Of a stretch of 64,000 nucleotides of DNA, positions 21,527 through 30,998 are shown one piece after another. The notes under the pieces were generated by a model. It did no database searches, was not told the origin of the DNA, and worked only from the letters and a program-made list of their open reading frames with translations. The translations under genes were made by a program, and so were the position numbers. The stretch lies in NCBI GenBank assembly GCA_025548565.1, contig JAJLPB010000002.1, positions 682,001-746,000 of the forward strand, read 5' to 3'. The stretch comes from Rugamonas sp. A1-17. GTDB taxonomy: Bacteria; Pseudomonadota; Gammaproteobacteria; Burkholderiales; Burkholderiaceae_D. Numbering within the stretch: the stretch's first letter is position 1; each line of letters begins with the position of its first letter.

Positions 21527-22174
21527 TCAGAAGCCCAGACTATCCAGCAAGTCGTCCACCTGCTCCTGGTCAGCCACCACGTTCTCGCGGGTCGGATCGA
21601 TCTGCGGTCCGTTCAGCAAGCCGTTGTCGATTTCCTTCTTCATCTGGTCAGGCGCGAAGTCGATCAGCATCTGCACCAGCTGCTTCTCCAGGTTTTGCGC
21701 GATCGAGGTGACCTTCTTGATCACCTGCCCCGTCAAGTCCTGGAAATCCTGCGCCATCATGATGTCCATCAGGTGCGCCTTGGTTTGCGAGGTGCCGGCG
21801 GTGGCGCCGTCCAGCGCGGCCACGGTCTGCTGCGCCAGCGCGCGCCATTGCGCGTCCGAGGCGCCGGCCGCCAGCAAGCCGTTCCACGAGGCGCTCAGCT
21901 GCCTGGCGTCGCCGGCGATCCGGTCCTGCAGGGGACTGGCCGCGTCGGTGGCGTTGAGCACCTTCTGCGCCGCGTCTTCGCTCAGGCGCGCCACGTAGTC
22001 CAGCCGGTCGCGGGCGTCCGGGATGTCGGACGCCGCTTTTTCAATCAATTTATCCAGCCCCAGGCCGCGCAGGCTTTCATGCAGGGCGCGCGTCATGTGA
22101 CCGATGCGCGACAAAAACTCTTCGTTCGGCTCCACCGCAGCCGCGGTGGCGCCGCCTTGTTGCTCAACCATCAT
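21527..22174 (-). CDS. cheZ: Protein phosphatase CheZ
   Basis: A 215-residue CheY-P phosphatase. The active helix carries MAQDFQDLTGQVIKKV, where the Asp and Gln of D-L-T-G-Q match the residues that position water and Mg in E. coli CheZ. The C-terminus VDDLLDSLGF is the CheY-binding peptide. The start is the ATG overlapping the cheY stop as TGATG at 22172-22176, preceded by GGAG; a TTG one codon earlier is unlikely. Translationally coupled to cheY. Confidence 0.96.
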   Translation of the reverse strand: MMVEQQGGATAAAVEPNEEFLSRIGHMTRALHESLRGLGLDKLIEKAASDIPDARDRLDYVARLSEDAAQKVLNATDAASPLQDRIAGDARQLSASWNGLLAAGASDAQWRALAQQTVAALDGATAGTSQTKAHLMDIMMAQDFQDLTGQVIKKVTSIAQNLEKQLVQMLIDFAPDQMKKEIDNGLLNGPQIDPTRENVVADQEQVDDLLDSLGF

Positions 22175-22563
22175 CAAGCTCCGAGTTTCTCGAAGATCTT
22201 GTTCAGCTTTTCATCCAGCGTCGCGGCGGTGAACGGCTTGACCACGTAACCATTGGCGCCGGCCTGGGCCGCCGCGATGATGTTTTCCTTCTTGGCTTCG
22301 GCGGTCACCATCAACACCGGCAGCTTGGCCAGCGCGGGATCGGCACGGATGTTTTGCAACATCGTCAAGCCGTCCATGTTCGGCATGTTCCAGTCGGACA
22401 CGACGAAGTCGAACGATTCGGCACGCAGCTTCGCCAGCGCCATCACGCCGTCTTCGGCCTCGTCGACATTGGCATAACCCAGTTCCTTCAACAGATTCCG
22501 GACGATGCGGCGCATCGTCGAAAAATCGTCAACGACTAAAAATTTCATCTTTGGATCAGCCAT
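22174..22563 (-). CDS. cheY: Chemotaxis response regulator CheY
   Basis: A 129-residue single receiver domain that, when phosphorylated, binds the flagellar switch. Acid pocket [14 protein letters not shown], phospho-acceptor Asp in [13 protein letters not shown], switch Thr in [12 protein letters not shown], and Lys in [15 protein letters not shown]. This copy is closest in sequence to enterobacterial CheY (for example [17 protein letters not shown]), and being coupled to cheZ is probably the one that drives the motor. cheB lies 133 nt upstream. Confidence 0.96.
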   Translation of the reverse strand: MADPKMKFLVVDDFSTMRRIVRNLLKELGYANVDEAEDGVMALAKLRAESFDFVVSDWNMPNMDGLTMLQNIRADPALAKLPVLMVTAEAKKENIIAAAQAGANGYVVKPFTAATLDEKLNKIFEKLGA

Positions 22564-22696
22564 GAATTACTCCGTTGTTTCTCTACGCGGTTGTTAATAG
22601 TGCCTGCAATTGCCAGCAAGTTGTAGGATAGCATTTTCGTTGCTTTAACGCGAACAAAGTAGCAGTAAAACGTCACACTTGACGATTTAATGCTTT
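22564..22696. other. cheB-cheY spacer
   Basis: A 133-nt AT-richer gap inside the chemotaxis block. It could hold an internal promoter for cheYZ-HDOD; the minus strand reads GTTAAAGCAACG and GCTATCCT about 60-90 nt before cheY, but neither makes a convincing sigma-28 or sigma-70 promoter. Nothing firmer can be supported. Confidence 0.3.
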
Positions 22697-23776
22697 TTAT
22701 ACCCGCAAAGCGCGCATGCCGTGGGCCGCCAGGTAGCCCAGCACCATGCCCGGCAGCGCCTGCAGCGCCCCCACCTCGTGGGCGGCGCCGATCGCGATCG
22801 CCTCGCGCGGCATGCCGAACACCACGCAGCTGGCCTCGTCCTGGGCGAAATTATACGCCCCGGCCTGCTTCATCTCCAGCATGCCGGCCGCGCCGTCCTT
22901 GCCCATGCCGGTCAGGATCACGCCGACCGCGTTCTTGCCGGCGCACTGGGCGGCCGAACGGAACAGCACGTCCACCGACGGCCGGTGGCGGTTGACCGGC
23001 TCGGCCTGGTCGATCCTGGTCATGTAGTTGGCGCCGCTGCGGGTCAGGTACAGGTGCGAGTGGCCGGGCGCGATGTAGGCGTGGCCCGGCAGCACCCGCT
23101 CGTTGCCGGCCGCTTCCTGCACCGAGATCTTGCACAGCGAATCGAGGCGCTTGGCGAACGAGCGCGTGAAGCCTTCCGGCATGTGCTGGGTGATCAGGAT
23201 GCCGGGGCAGTCGGACGGCATCTGCATCAGGAATTCGCGGATCGCCTCGGTGCCGCCGGTGGAGGCGCCGATGATGATCAGCTTTTCCGACGAGGTCAGC
23301 GGATTGCGCAGCTGCGGCAGCTGGGTTTGCCCGTTCTGGCCGTCGGCGCCCGGCTGCGGCAGGGTGCGGGCCCGCACCCGGGCCTTGGAGGCGGCGCGGA
23401 TCTTGTCGGTGATCAGCTCGGTGTACTCGCGCATGCCGGCCTGGATCGAGATCTTCGGCTTGGTGACGAAGTCCACCGCGCCCAGCTCCAGCGCGCGCAT
23501 GGTGATCTCCGAGCCGCGCTCGGTCAGCGACGACACCATCACCACCGGCATCGGCCGCAGGCGCATCAGCTTTTCCAGGAAGTCGAGGCCGTCCATCTTG
23601 GGCATCTCGACGTCCAGCGTCAGCACGTCGGGGTTGGTCTGCTTGATCAGCTCGCGCGCGACCAGCGGGTCGGGCGCCGTGCCCACCACTTCCATGTCGG
23701 GCTGGCTGTTGATGATCTCGCTCATCACGCTGCGGATCAGCGCGGAGTCGTCGACGATCAGGACTTTGATCTTCAT
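22697..23776 (-). CDS. cheB: Chemotaxis protein-glutamate methylesterase/deamidase CheB
   Basis: A 359-residue enzyme that demethylates receptors for adaptation. Receiver domain ([17 protein letters not shown]; phospho-Asp in [11 protein letters not shown]), a linker rich in Gln and Pro, and the C-terminal methylesterase with Ser in [11 protein letters not shown], His in [10 protein letters not shown] and Asp in [11 protein letters not shown]. cheD is 53 nt upstream on the same strand. Confidence 0.97.
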   Translation of the reverse strand: MKIKVLIVDDSALIRSVMSEIINSQPDMEVVGTAPDPLVARELIKQTNPDVLTLDVEMPKMDGLDFLEKLMRLRPMPVVMVSSLTERGSEITMRALELGAVDFVTKPKISIQAGMREYTELITDKIRAASKARVRARTLPQPGADGQNGQTQLPQLRNPLTSSEKLIIIGASTGGTEAIREFLMQMPSDCPGILITQHMPEGFTRSFAKRLDSLCKISVQEAAGNERVLPGHAYIAPGHSHLYLTRSGANYMTRIDQAEPVNRHRPSVDVLFRSAAQCAGKNAVGVILTGMGKDGAAGMLEMKQAGAYNFAQDEASCVVFGMPREAIAIGAAHEVGALQALPGMVLGYLAAHGMRALRV

Positions 23777-23829
23777 AATAACATGCTACTTTCCGGGCAA
23801 AAGGCCCACTATCGCTATCGCTAACACTA

Positions 23830-24429
23830 TCAAAACAGGTCGATCTCGCCGCCCACCGGCGCCACCTTGAGGCGGCTGGCGTATTCGATCTCGCGCCTGG
23901 CCAGGGTGTCGTTGTGGGTCTGCATCAGCTTCTTGACCAGCACCTTGCCGGTGCGCGGGAAGAAGTACACCTTGCGCGGGTGGACGTCGTTCAGGTCCTC
24001 GGCCACCACGCGGATCTTCTCGACCTTGAGGAAGTTCAGCACGAAGGCCGCGTTGCGCTCGCCGACGTTGATCGCGGTGAAGCCCTTGAGCACGGCGCCG
24101 CCGCCAAACACCTTGGCCTCCATGTTCTCGCGCTTGGCGCCGGCCTTGAGCAGGTCGTTGATCAGGATCTCCATCGCGTAGGTGCCGTAGCGGGCCGAGG
24201 CCGACACCGGGCTGTTGGTGTCGCTGCCGCCGTCGGGCAGCATGAAGTGGTTCATACCGCCCAGGCCGGTCACGCGGTCGCGGATGCAGGCCGACACGCA
24301 GGAGCCCAGCACGGTCACGATCAACATGTCCTTGTTGGTGAAGTAGTACTCGCCCGGCAGGATCTTGGCGGCTTCACAGTCGAACGTCCGGTCGTAGTAC
24401 ACGTTCGTGGCAAATTGTTCGAGGTCCAT
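23830..24429 (-). CDS. cheD: Chemoreceptor glutamine deamidase CheD
   Basis: A 199-residue deamidase acting on receptor glutamines. Catalytic Cys in LGSCVSACIRDR and His in GGMNHFMLPDGG; the Thr of the triad lies in ARYGTYAMEILINDLL. The C-terminus is GGEIDLF, strikingly like the DIELF end of the CheZ-like protein at 30431. cheR is 9 nt upstream. Confidence 0.95.
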   Translation of the reverse strand: MDLEQFATNVYYDRTFDCEAAKILPGEYYFTNKDMLIVTVLGSCVSACIRDRVTGLGGMNHFMLPDGGSDTNSPVSASARYGTYAMEILINDLLKAGAKRENMEAKVFGGGAVLKGFTAINVGERNAAFVLNFLKVEKIRVVAEDLNDVHPRKVYFFPRTGKVLVKKLMQTHNDTLARREIEYASRLKVAPVGGEIDLF

Positions 24430-24438
24430 GGTTTATTC

Positions 24439-25308
24439 TCATGTGCGTTGCGTTGCCTTGAGGGCAGCGCCACGGTGTTGATCGTCCAGCTCGTACACCG
24501 TCTTGCCGCGTAGTTTGAGCGACTCCGACACGTAGAGGAAATTCTCCGAGTGGCCCGCGAACAGCAGGGCGTCCGGTTTCATCAGGGGGACAAAGCGCGA
24601 CAGGATCTTGCGCTGCGTGGCCTTGTCAAAGTAAATCATCACGTTGCGGCAAAAGATCACGTCGAACGGGCCGCTGATGGGCCAGCTGTCGGCCAGCAGG
24701 TTGAGCTGCTTGAAGGTGATCATGTTGCGCAACTCGGGCCGCACGCGCGCCATGCCCTCGCGGTCGCCCTTGCCCTTGAGGAAAAAGCGGCGCGAGCGCT
24801 CGGGCGACATCTTGTCCAGCCGGTCCATCGTGTAGACGCCGTTGGCGGCCGTGGCCAGCACATTGGTGTCGATGTCGGTGGCGATGATGTGGCAGTTGGG
24901 GGTGAGCGTGTTGAACGCCTCGCACACGGTCATGGCGATCGAATACGGTTCCTCGCCGGTCGAGCTGGCCGAGCACCAGATGGTGATGGGCTCGCGCTTG
25001 TGCTTGACGTGCTCGGCCAGCAGCGGGAAGTGGTGCGCCTCGCGGAAGAACGAGGTCAGGTTGGTGGTCAGGGCGTTGGTGAACGACTCCCATTCCTCGC
25101 CCAGGCGGCCGGCCTCCAGGTCGTCCAGGTATTTGCCGAAGGAGCCGATGCCGGTGGCGCGCAGGCGCCGCGCCAGGCGGCTGTACACCATCTCTTGCTT
25201 GCTGTCGGCCAGCGAGATGCCGGCCCGTTTGTAGATCAGGCCGCGGACGCGTTCGAAGTCCTTGGCGTTGAAGTCAAACTCTTTGACGGTGTCTTTGGTA
25301 TGCGGCAT
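24439..25308 (-). CDS. cheR: Chemotaxis protein methyltransferase CheR
   Basis: A 289-residue S-adenosylmethionine-dependent enzyme that methylates receptor glutamates. N-terminal helical domain (FERVRGLIYKRAGISL), then the Rossmann domain with the SAM motif WCSASSTGEEPYSIAMTV and FDVIFCRNVMIYFDKATQ. The receptor gene just downstream ends with a CheR-tethering pentapeptide, so the pair is probably functionally matched. Confidence 0.97.
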   Translation of the reverse strand: MPHTKDTVKEFDFNAKDFERVRGLIYKRAGISLADSKQEMVYSRLARRLRATGIGSFGKYLDDLEAGRLGEEWESFTNALTTNLTSFFREAHHFPLLAEHVKHKREPITIWCSASSTGEEPYSIAMTVCEAFNTLTPNCHIIATDIDTNVLATAANGVYTMDRLDKMSPERSRRFFLKGKGDREGMARVRPELRNMITFKQLNLLADSWPISGPFDVIFCRNVMIYFDKATQRKILSRFVPLMKPDALLFAGHSENFLYVSESLKLRGKTVYELDDQHRGAALKATQRT

Positions 25309-25352
25309 ATGTTAAACCTCTTATTTATCACTACTAACAATGCCCACGCCGC

Positions 25353-25380
25353 CGCCGTTCCCGCGCGGGCGGGAACGGCG
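25353..25380. repeat. Perfect hairpin between cheR and MCP (REP-like or terminator)
   Basis: A 12-bp perfect stem, CGCCGTTCCCGC / GCGGGAACGGCG, with a GCGG loop, in the 85-nt cheR-MCP gap. There is no T-tract on either side, so it looks more like a single REP-type palindrome or an mRNA-stability hairpin than a terminator. Its core TTCCCGC-GCGGGAA resembles the arms of the element inside the transporter gene at 44875. Confidence 0.7.
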
Positions 25381-25393
25381 TGGTACAGCTTGA

Positions 25394-27124
25394 TTAAAAC
25401 TCTTCCCACTCGTCGCCGGCGGCCGGCGCGGCGGGGGCCAGCTTTTTGGGCGCGGCCGGCTTGGCGGCGGGCCGGGCGGTCACGGCCGGCGCCGGACGCG
25501 GCGCCGCGGCCGCGGCGGGCCGGGCGGTCACGGCCGGCGTTGGACGCGGGGCCGGCATGGCCGGACGGCGCACCTGGTCGTTCGACAGCTTGAAGATGCT
25601 GACCGCCTGGGCCAGCATCTCGGCCTGTTCCTGCATGCTCTCGGCCGCCGCGGCGGCCTCCTCCACCAGCGCGGCGTTCTGCTGGGTCATCTCGTCCATC
25701 TGGGTGATGGCCTGGTTGACCTCCTCGATGCCGTTGCTCTGTTCCTGGGTGGCGGCGGTGATCTCGCCCATGATGTCGGCCACCTGGCGGATCGAGGTGA
25801 CGATCAGGCCCATGGTCTGGCCGGCCTCGTCGACCAGCTTGCTGCCGGCGTCGACCTTGTCGACCGAGTCGCCGATCAGTTCCTTGATTTCCTTGGCGGC
25901 GCCGGCCGAGCGCTGCGCCAGGTTGCGCACCTCGGAGGCCACCACCGCGAAGCCGCGGCCCTGCTCGCCCGCGCGGGCCGCCTCGACCGCCGCGTTCAGC
26001 GCCAGGATGTTGGTCTGGAAGGCGATGCCGTCGATCACGCCGATGATGTCGACGATCTTGCTGGAGCTGGCCTTGATCGAGCCCATGGTCTCGACCACCT
26101 GCGCCACCACGGTGCCGCCCTTCTCCGCCACCGACGAGGCGGTCACGGCCAGCTGGTTGGCCTGGCGCGCGTTGTCGGCGTTTTGCTTGACGGTGGAGGT
26201 CAGTTCCTCCATCGACGAGGCGGTCTCTTCCAGCGAGCTGGCCTGCGACTCGGTGCGGGCCGACAGGTCGGCGTTGCCGGAGGCGATTTCCTGCGAGGCG
26301 GTGGAGATCAGGTCGGTGCCGCTGCGCACGTCGCCGACCGTCTTGGCCAGGCTGTCGTTCATGTCCTTGAGCGCCTGCAGCAGCTCACTGGTCTCGTCCT
26401 TGCCTTCGACGTGCACCTGCGAGGTCAGCTCGCCGGCCGCCACCTTCTGCGCCACCTCGACCGCGCCCGACAGCGGCACCGTGATCGAGCGGGTGATCAC
26501 CACCGCGCAGGCCACGCCGATCGCCACCGCGACCGCGCCCAGCAGGAACAACATCATCATCAGGCTGCGGTCGGCCGTGACGGAGCTGTCCATCACGTCG
26601 CGCGCGGCGGCCTGCTGCATGTCGACCAGCTTGTTGATCAGCGCCAGCGTCTGCTGGTTGAGGGGATCGATGCGCCCGGAGATGACCTTGGCCGCGCCCT
26701 CGCTGTTGAACGCCAGCACCTGGCCGATGGCTTCCTTGAAGGCCTTGTCGACGTCGACGTCCAGCGCGGCGATGTCGGCCAGCGCCTTCTTCTCGTTGTC
26801 GTTCAGGCCCAGCGCCTTCAGGTCGGCCTGGGCTTTTTCATAGCGGGCGCGCTGGTCCTTGACCTTCTGCTCTTCCTTCTGCATCAGGCTGACGTCCGAC
26901 TGCAGGCCGATGTTGCGCATCGCGATGCCGGTTTCCAGCATCGCGCTTTTCATCGCGCCGGCCTGCAGGTTCTTCTGGGTCGACAACTCCAGCCCGCGGG
27001 TCAGCTTGCCCTTGTTGCTGTAGTTGAGGTAATTGGTCATCAGGACCATGGCCACCAGGATCGCCAGGATGACGCCGAAGCCAAGGCGCAGCCGTGAGCC
27101 GATTTTAAAGTCGCGTAAATTCAT
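25394..27124 (-). CDS. Methyl-accepting chemotaxis protein
   Basis: A 576-residue inner-membrane receptor. Membrane helices at about 13-30 and 190-212 flank a four-helix-bundle periplasmic ligand domain; HAMP follows ([18 protein letters not shown]), then the cytoplasmic coiled coil with the signalling tip [20 protein letters not shown]. The C-terminus ends EWEEF, a CheR/CheB-tethering pentapeptide of the xWxxF type, on a flexible Pro/Ala tail made of a duplicated 16-residue unit ([12 protein letters not shown]). Ligand unknown. Confidence 0.95.
   Translation of the reverse strand: MNLRDFKIGSRLRLGFGVILAILVAMVLMTNYLNYSNKGKLTRGLELSTQKNLQAGAMKSAMLETGIAMRNIGLQSDVSLMQKEEQKVKDQRARYEKAQADLKALGLNDNEKKALADIAALDVDVDKAFKEAIGQVLAFNSEGAAKVISGRIDPLNQQTLALINKLVDMQQAAARDVMDSSVTADRSLMMMLFLLGAVAVAIGVACAVVITRSITVPLSGAVEVAQKVAAGELTSQVHVEGKDETSELLQALKDMNDSLAKTVGDVRSGTDLISTASQEIASGNADLSARTESQASSLEETASSMEELTSTVKQNADNARQANQLAVTASSVAEKGGTVVAQVVETMGSIKASSSKIVDIIGVIDGIAFQTNILALNAAVEAARAGEQGRGFAVVASEVRNLAQRSAGAAKEIKELIGDSVDKVDAGSKLVDEAGQTMGLIVTSIRQVADIMGEITAATQEQSNGIEEVNQAITQMDEMTQQNAALVEEAAAAAESMQEQAEMLAQAVSIFKLSNDQVRRPAMPAPRPTPAVTARPAAAAAPRPAPAVTARPAAKPAAPKKLAPAAPAAGDEWEEF
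25464..25554 (-). repeat. 48-bp tandem duplication coding the receptor tail
   Basis: Two near-identical copies start at 25464 and 25512 (period 48 bp, 16 codons). They encode the repeated tail AVTARPAA plus Pro/Ala. The unit lengthens the tether of the EWEEF pentapeptide and is a likely site of copy-number variation. Confidence 0.7.
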
Positions 27125-27246
27125 GTTGTTTCTCCCCTATGCTGTCTGTGCTTGTCCGCCGGGTACTGCCTGCGGACCCCGTTATTGTGTAGGTGATCGG
27201 CGCGCACTCTGTTGGGCGCTGCCGTGGCTGCTTGCCGGGGCGTGGG

Positions 27247-27735
27247 TTAGGCCGCCAGCTGTTCCATCAGACCCATCTCGGCGCTCGACATCAGTTTGTC
27301 GATGTTCACCAGGATCAGCATACGCTCATCAATGGTGCCCAGTCCAATCATGTAGTCGGAACTGAAGGCGGTGCCCATTTCCGGCGCCGGCTTGACCTGC
27401 TCGGGCGTGAGCGTGGTCACGTCCGACACCGAGTCCACCACCATGCCGACGATGCGGCCGCTGATGTTGAGGATGATGACCACGGTGAACTGGTCGTACA
27501 CCGGCTCGCCGAGCTTGAACTTGATGCGCATGTCGACCACCGGGATGATGATGCCGCGCAGGTTGATCACGCCCTTGATGAACTCGGGCGCGTTGGCGAT
27601 CCGGGTCACCGTCTCGTAGCCGCGGATCTCCTGCACCTTGAGGATGTCGATGCCGTATTCCTCCGAGCCCAGCGTGAAGGCCAGGTATTCGTGGCCGGCG
27701 ATTTCGTTGGCTCCGGTGGTTAGTACGTCTGCCAT
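27247..27735 (-). CDS. cheW: Chemotaxis coupling protein CheW
   Basis: A 162-residue coupling protein that links receptors to CheA. One CheW SH3-like double barrel: [40 protein letters not shown], and [14 protein letters not shown] are all family signatures. It sits 19 nt after cheA; the 122-nt gap to the receptor gene shows no clear promoter. Confidence 0.97.
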   Translation of the reverse strand: MADVLTTGANEIAGHEYLAFTLGSEEYGIDILKVQEIRGYETVTRIANAPEFIKGVINLRGIIIPVVDMRIKFKLGEPVYDQFTVVIILNISGRIVGMVVDSVSDVTTLTPEQVKPAPEMGTAFSSDYMIGLGTIDERMLILVNIDKLMSSAEMGLMEQLAA

Positions 27736-27754
27736 GATGGTTTCCTTGGTGGGG

Positions 27755-29953
27755 TTAGCTAAATATCTGTTCGTCAGCGAGCTGACGGGAAGAGCGGATC
27801 AGGGCGGCCACGTCGAGAATCAGCGACACGCCGCCGTCGCCCAGGATGGTGGCGCCGGAGATGCCGGCCACCTTGCGGTAGTTCGATTCCAGGTTCTTCA
27901 CCACCACCTGCTGCTGGCCGACCAGGTCGTCGATGAACAGGCCGGCCTTGCGGCCGTCGGTCTCGATGATGACCACGATGCCCTGGCAGGGGTCGGTGAA
28001 GCGCGGCGTGATGCCGAACATCTGGTACAGCGGCACCAGCGGCAGGTATTCGCCGCGCACCTTGACCACCCGGCCCTTGCCGGAGATTTCCTTGACATCC
28101 TCCGGCGCCGGCTGCAGCGATTCGATCACAAAGCCCAGCGGCAGGATGTAGACCTCCTCGCCGACCCGGATCGACATGCCGTCCAGGATCGCCAGGGTCA
28201 GCGGCAGCGAGATCGAGATGGTGGTGCCGAAGCCCTTGGCCGAGCGGATGTCGACCACCCCGCCCATCGCGGTGATGTTGCGTTTGACCACGTCCATGCC
28301 GACGCCGCGGCCGGACACGTCGGTCACCTGCTCGGCGGTGGAGAAGCCCGGCGCGAAGATCAGCTGCCAGACCTCGGCGTCGCTCATGTTGTCCGACAGC
28401 GGCAGGCCGCTCTGCTGGGCCTTGGCCAGGATCTTCTCCCGGTTCAGGCCGCCGCCATCGTCCGACACCTCGATGATGATGTTGCCGCCCTGGTGGGAGG
28501 CCGACAGGAACAATCGGCCGGCGTCGCTCTTGCCGCCGGCGCGGCGCACCTCGGGCATCTCGATGCCGTGGTCGATGGAGTTGCGCACCAGGTGGGTCAG
28601 CGGGTCGACGATGCGCTCGATCAGGCCCTTGTCCAGCTCGGTCGCGGCGCCGTTGGTGATGAAGTCGACCTTCTTGCCCAGCTTGGCCGCCAGGTCGCGC
28701 ACCATGCGCGGGAAGCGCGAGAACACGAAGTCCATCGGCATCATGCGGATCGACATCACCGCTTCCTGCAGGTCGCGGGTGTTGCGGGTCAGCTGGCTGA
28801 CGCTATTTAATAAACGCTCGTGCACCATCGGGTCCAGCGTGTCGACGCGCTGCTCGATCATCGCCTGCGTGATGACCAGCTCGCCCACCAGGTTGATCAG
28901 CTGGTCGACCTTCTCGATCGACACGCGGATCGACGACGATTCGGCGCCGGGGCCGGCGGCGCCCTTCTCTTCCTTCTTGGCGGCCTTCTTTTCCTCCTCG
29001 GCGGCGGCGTGCTGCTGCGCGGCCGGCGCCTCGATCACGATGCCGGCCGCCGCGCGGATCTGCTCGACCGGCTGGAAGAAGCCGTAGCCCTGGGCGTCCT
29101 CGCTGCCGGCCTGGGCGTCGGCGCGGATCTGCTCGAGCGGCTGGAAGAAGCCATAGCCCTCGCCGCCGCCGGCCTGCGCCGGGTGCAGCTCGGTCTCGTC
29201 AAAGAAGCCGTAGCCGAGGTCCTGCTCGACCCTGGAACGCTCGGCGTTCTCCAGCTTGGCCTGCCGGGCGTCCAGCGCCGGCAGCTCGGTCACCACCATG
29301 TCGTCCGGGTTCAGCACGAACGAGCAGATGGCGATGATGTCGTCCAGGCTTTCGTGGGTGGTGACCACCATGGCGTTGCGGTCCTTGTCGAGCGGGGTGA
29401 TGGCCACATGGCCCATCAGGCCCAGCTCGGCGCCCAGCGCGGTCACCTCGCGGTGCACCATGGCCGGCAGCTCGAGCCGGTAGCGGCGGCCGCCGCTGTG
29501 GTCGACCACCTTGGCCTCGGCCGCGTGGAACGACGGCGCCACCGGCGACAGCGCGGTCAGCGGCACGTCCTGCGCCAGCGACTGCAGCATCATGCGCACG
29601 TCGCCCACCGCGTCCTGGTCGACCGTGCCGCCGTGGCGGTGGCCGTCCAGCTGCATCTTGAGGATGTCCTTGGCCGCCAGGAAGGCGTCCACGTGCTCCG
29701 AGGTCAGCGCCATCTCGCCCTTGCGCACGCGGTCGAGCAGGGTCTCCAGGATGTGGGTCACCTCGGTCATGTCGGTCACGCCGAACGTGGAGGCGCCGCC
29801 CTTGACGGAATGGGCGGTGCGGAAGATCGCGTTGAGGTCCTCGGGGTCGGGACGGTCGACGTCGACGGCCAGCAGCAGGCGCTCCATTTCAGCCAGCAGC
29901 TCCTCGGCCTCATCGAAAAAGACCTGGAAGAACTGGCTTATATCGATGGTCAT
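27755..29953 (-). CDS. cheA: Chemotaxis histidine kinase CheA
   Basis: A 732-residue kinase that phosphorylates CheY and CheB. P1/HPt with phospho-His48 in [12 protein letters not shown]; a P2-like region (about 155-225); a long linker (230-335) holding three GYGFF motifs and a charged Glu/Lys run; P3 dimerisation ([20 protein letters not shown]); P4 ATPase with [12 protein letters not shown] (N box), [10 protein letters not shown] and [10 protein letters not shown]5 CheW-like to the C-terminus. Central gene of the block, 19 nt ahead of cheW. Confidence 0.97.
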   Translation of the reverse strand: MTIDISQFFQVFFDEAEELLAEMERLLLAVDVDRPDPEDLNAIFRTAHSVKGGASTFGVTDMTEVTHILETLLDRVRKGEMALTSEHVDAFLAAKDILKMQLDGHRHGGTVDQDAVGDVRMMLQSLAQDVPLTALSPVAPSFHAAEAKVVDHSGGRRYRLELPAMVHREVTALGAELGLMGHVAITPLDKDRNAMVVTTHESLDDIIAICSFVLNPDDMVVTELPALDARQAKLENAERSRVEQDLGYGFFDETELHPAQAGGGEGYGFFQPLEQIRADAQAGSEDAQGYGFFQPVEQIRAAAGIVIEAPAAQQHAAAEEEKKAAKKEEKGAAGPGAESSSIRVSIEKVDQLINLVGELVITQAMIEQRVDTLDPMVHERLLNSVSQLTRNTRDLQEAVMSIRMMPMDFVFSRFPRMVRDLAAKLGKKVDFITNGAATELDKGLIERIVDPLTHLVRNSIDHGIEMPEVRRAGGKSDAGRLFLSASHQGGNIIIEVSDDGGGLNREKILAKAQQSGLPLSDNMSDAEVWQLIFAPGFSTAEQVTDVSGRGVGMDVVKRNITAMGGVVDIRSAKGFGTTISISLPLTLAILDGMSIRVGEEVYILPLGFVIESLQPAPEDVKEISGKGRVVKVRGEYLPLVPLYQMFGITPRFTDPCQGIVVIIETDGRKAGLFIDDLVGQQQVVVKNLESNYRKVAGISGATILGDGGVSLILDVAALIRSSRQLADEQIFS
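29075..29215 (-). repeat. GYGFF peptide repeats in the CheA linker
   Basis: Codons 247-293 of cheA encode three GYGFF motifs (residues 247-251, 266-270, 289-293), the last two as the longer unit GYGFFQP(L/V)EQIRA, spaced 19 and 23 residues apart. They lie in otherwise disordered sequence, which is what docking short linear motifs look like. Confidence 0.75.
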
Positions 29954-29998
29954 GGGGATACTCCGTAAGTTTCGCTCAGCATCATTGCACGCGCCTTA

Positions 29999-30364
29999 TC
30001 AGCCGATGACCTTCTTCACCACCTCGATGAGCCGCTGGGGATCGAAGGGCTTGACCAGCCAGCCGTTGGCGCCGGCGGCGCGGCCCTTGGCTTTCATCTC
30101 GTCGGACGATTCGGTGGTCAGCATCAGGATCGGGGTCTTCTGGTAGGCCGGCAGCTCGCGCAGCAGCTTGATCAGCTGCAGGCCGTCCATGCGCGGCATG
30201 TTCTGGTCGGTCAGCACCAGGTCCACGCCCTGCAGCTTGGCCTTTTCCAGGCCGTCCTGACCGTCCACCGCCTCCACCACCAGGTAGCCGGCCGCCTTCA
30301 GGCTGAAGGCGACCATCTGGCGCAGGGAACTGGAATCATCAACTGCAAGTATTGTCTTGGCCAT
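29999..30364 (-). CDS. cheY: Single-domain response regulator, second CheY
   Basis: A 121-residue receiver domain: AVDDSSSLRQMVAF acid pocket, phospho-Asp in LVLTDQNMPRMDGLQ, Thr in LMLTTESSDEMK, Lys in WLVKPFDPQRL. It lies next to cheA and the CheZ-like gene, and its sequence is closer to the CheY group found beside CheA in Betaproteobacteria, which may act as a phosphate sink or in a different output. The ATG at 30364 (after GAGAGCAAAG) was preferred to the GTG at 30376. Confidence 0.94.
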   Translation of the reverse strand: MAKTILAVDDSSSLRQMVAFSLKAAGYLVVEAVDGQDGLEKAKLQGVDLVLTDQNMPRMDGLQLIKLLRELPAYQKTPILMLTTESSDEMKAKGRAAGANGWLVKPFDPQRLIEVVKKVIG

Positions 30365-30430
30365 CTTTGCTCTCACTCATTAAATGCGGGACGTGGGCGT
30401 CCGGGTAGTTCAATCGGTAGTTCGCGGCGT

Positions 30431-30979
30431 TCAGAACAATTCGATGTCGCCGCTCTCCAGGTGTTGTTGACTGACGGCCTTGCGCAGCACGCTGCGCAAC
30501 TCCAGGCTCTGGATCGCCAGCGCCATGCTGACCTTGCCCAGCAGCGCGACGATCTCGTCGTTGTCGCTCTCGGGCAGCATCTCGGCGCCGTGCGCGCCCA
30601 GCGTGCCGAGGAACTCGCGCAGGCCGGTCACGCGTTTGAGCGTGCGGTCCAGCAGCTGACTGGTCATGTCCTGGAACTGCAGGCTGGTGATGGCGGCGTT
30701 GACATAGCCGCCCACCTGGCCCTGCAGCGCCTCGAGCTGGGCCCGTTGTTCGGGCGTGGCGGTGCCGCCGTCCAGCAGCAGCCGGATCGTGGCTTGTTCG
30801 GCCTCGACCGCCTGGTGGATGGCCATGAAGTTGAAGGACAGCTTTTCAATGGCTTCCTCCAGCAGCAGGCCGGTCTGGATCAGGTCGGTCTCGACCTCGG
30901 TCAGATGCTTGCGCCCATGGTCGGACACGCCCGACAGCAGGCGCTTGACATGGGAGCCCAGGATTTTTTTTCTCGTCAT
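30431..30979 (-). CDS. CheZ-like phosphatase, divergent
   Basis: A 182-residue, all-helical cytoplasmic protein. Helix motif SLQFQDMTSQLLDRTLKRV (residues 99-117) matches the CheZ active helix, with D104 and Q108 in the D-x-x-x-Q spacing of D143/Q147 in E. coli CheZ. The rest (N-terminal KILGSHVKRLLSG and linking helices) is unlike canonical CheZ and shorter. The C-terminus GDIELF recalls the CheZ and CheD ends. It lies between motB and the second cheY, which is probably its substrate. Function as a CheY-P phosphatase is inferred. Confidence 0.7.
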   Translation of the reverse strand: MTRKKILGSHVKRLLSGVSDHGRKHLTEVETDLIQTGLLLEEAIEKLSFNFMAIHQAVEAEQATIRLLLDGGTATPEQRAQLEALQGQVGGYVNAAITSLQFQDMTSQLLDRTLKRVTGLREFLGTLGAHGAEMLPESDNDEIVALLGKVSMALAIQSLELRSVLRKAVSQQHLESGDIELF

Positions 30980-30998
30980 AACAGTCTCGTCACCTGCT

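Noticed and set aside
22174..22177. TTG start for cheZ
   Set aside because: The TGATG overlap with cheY and the GGAG before it fit the ATG at 22174 better.
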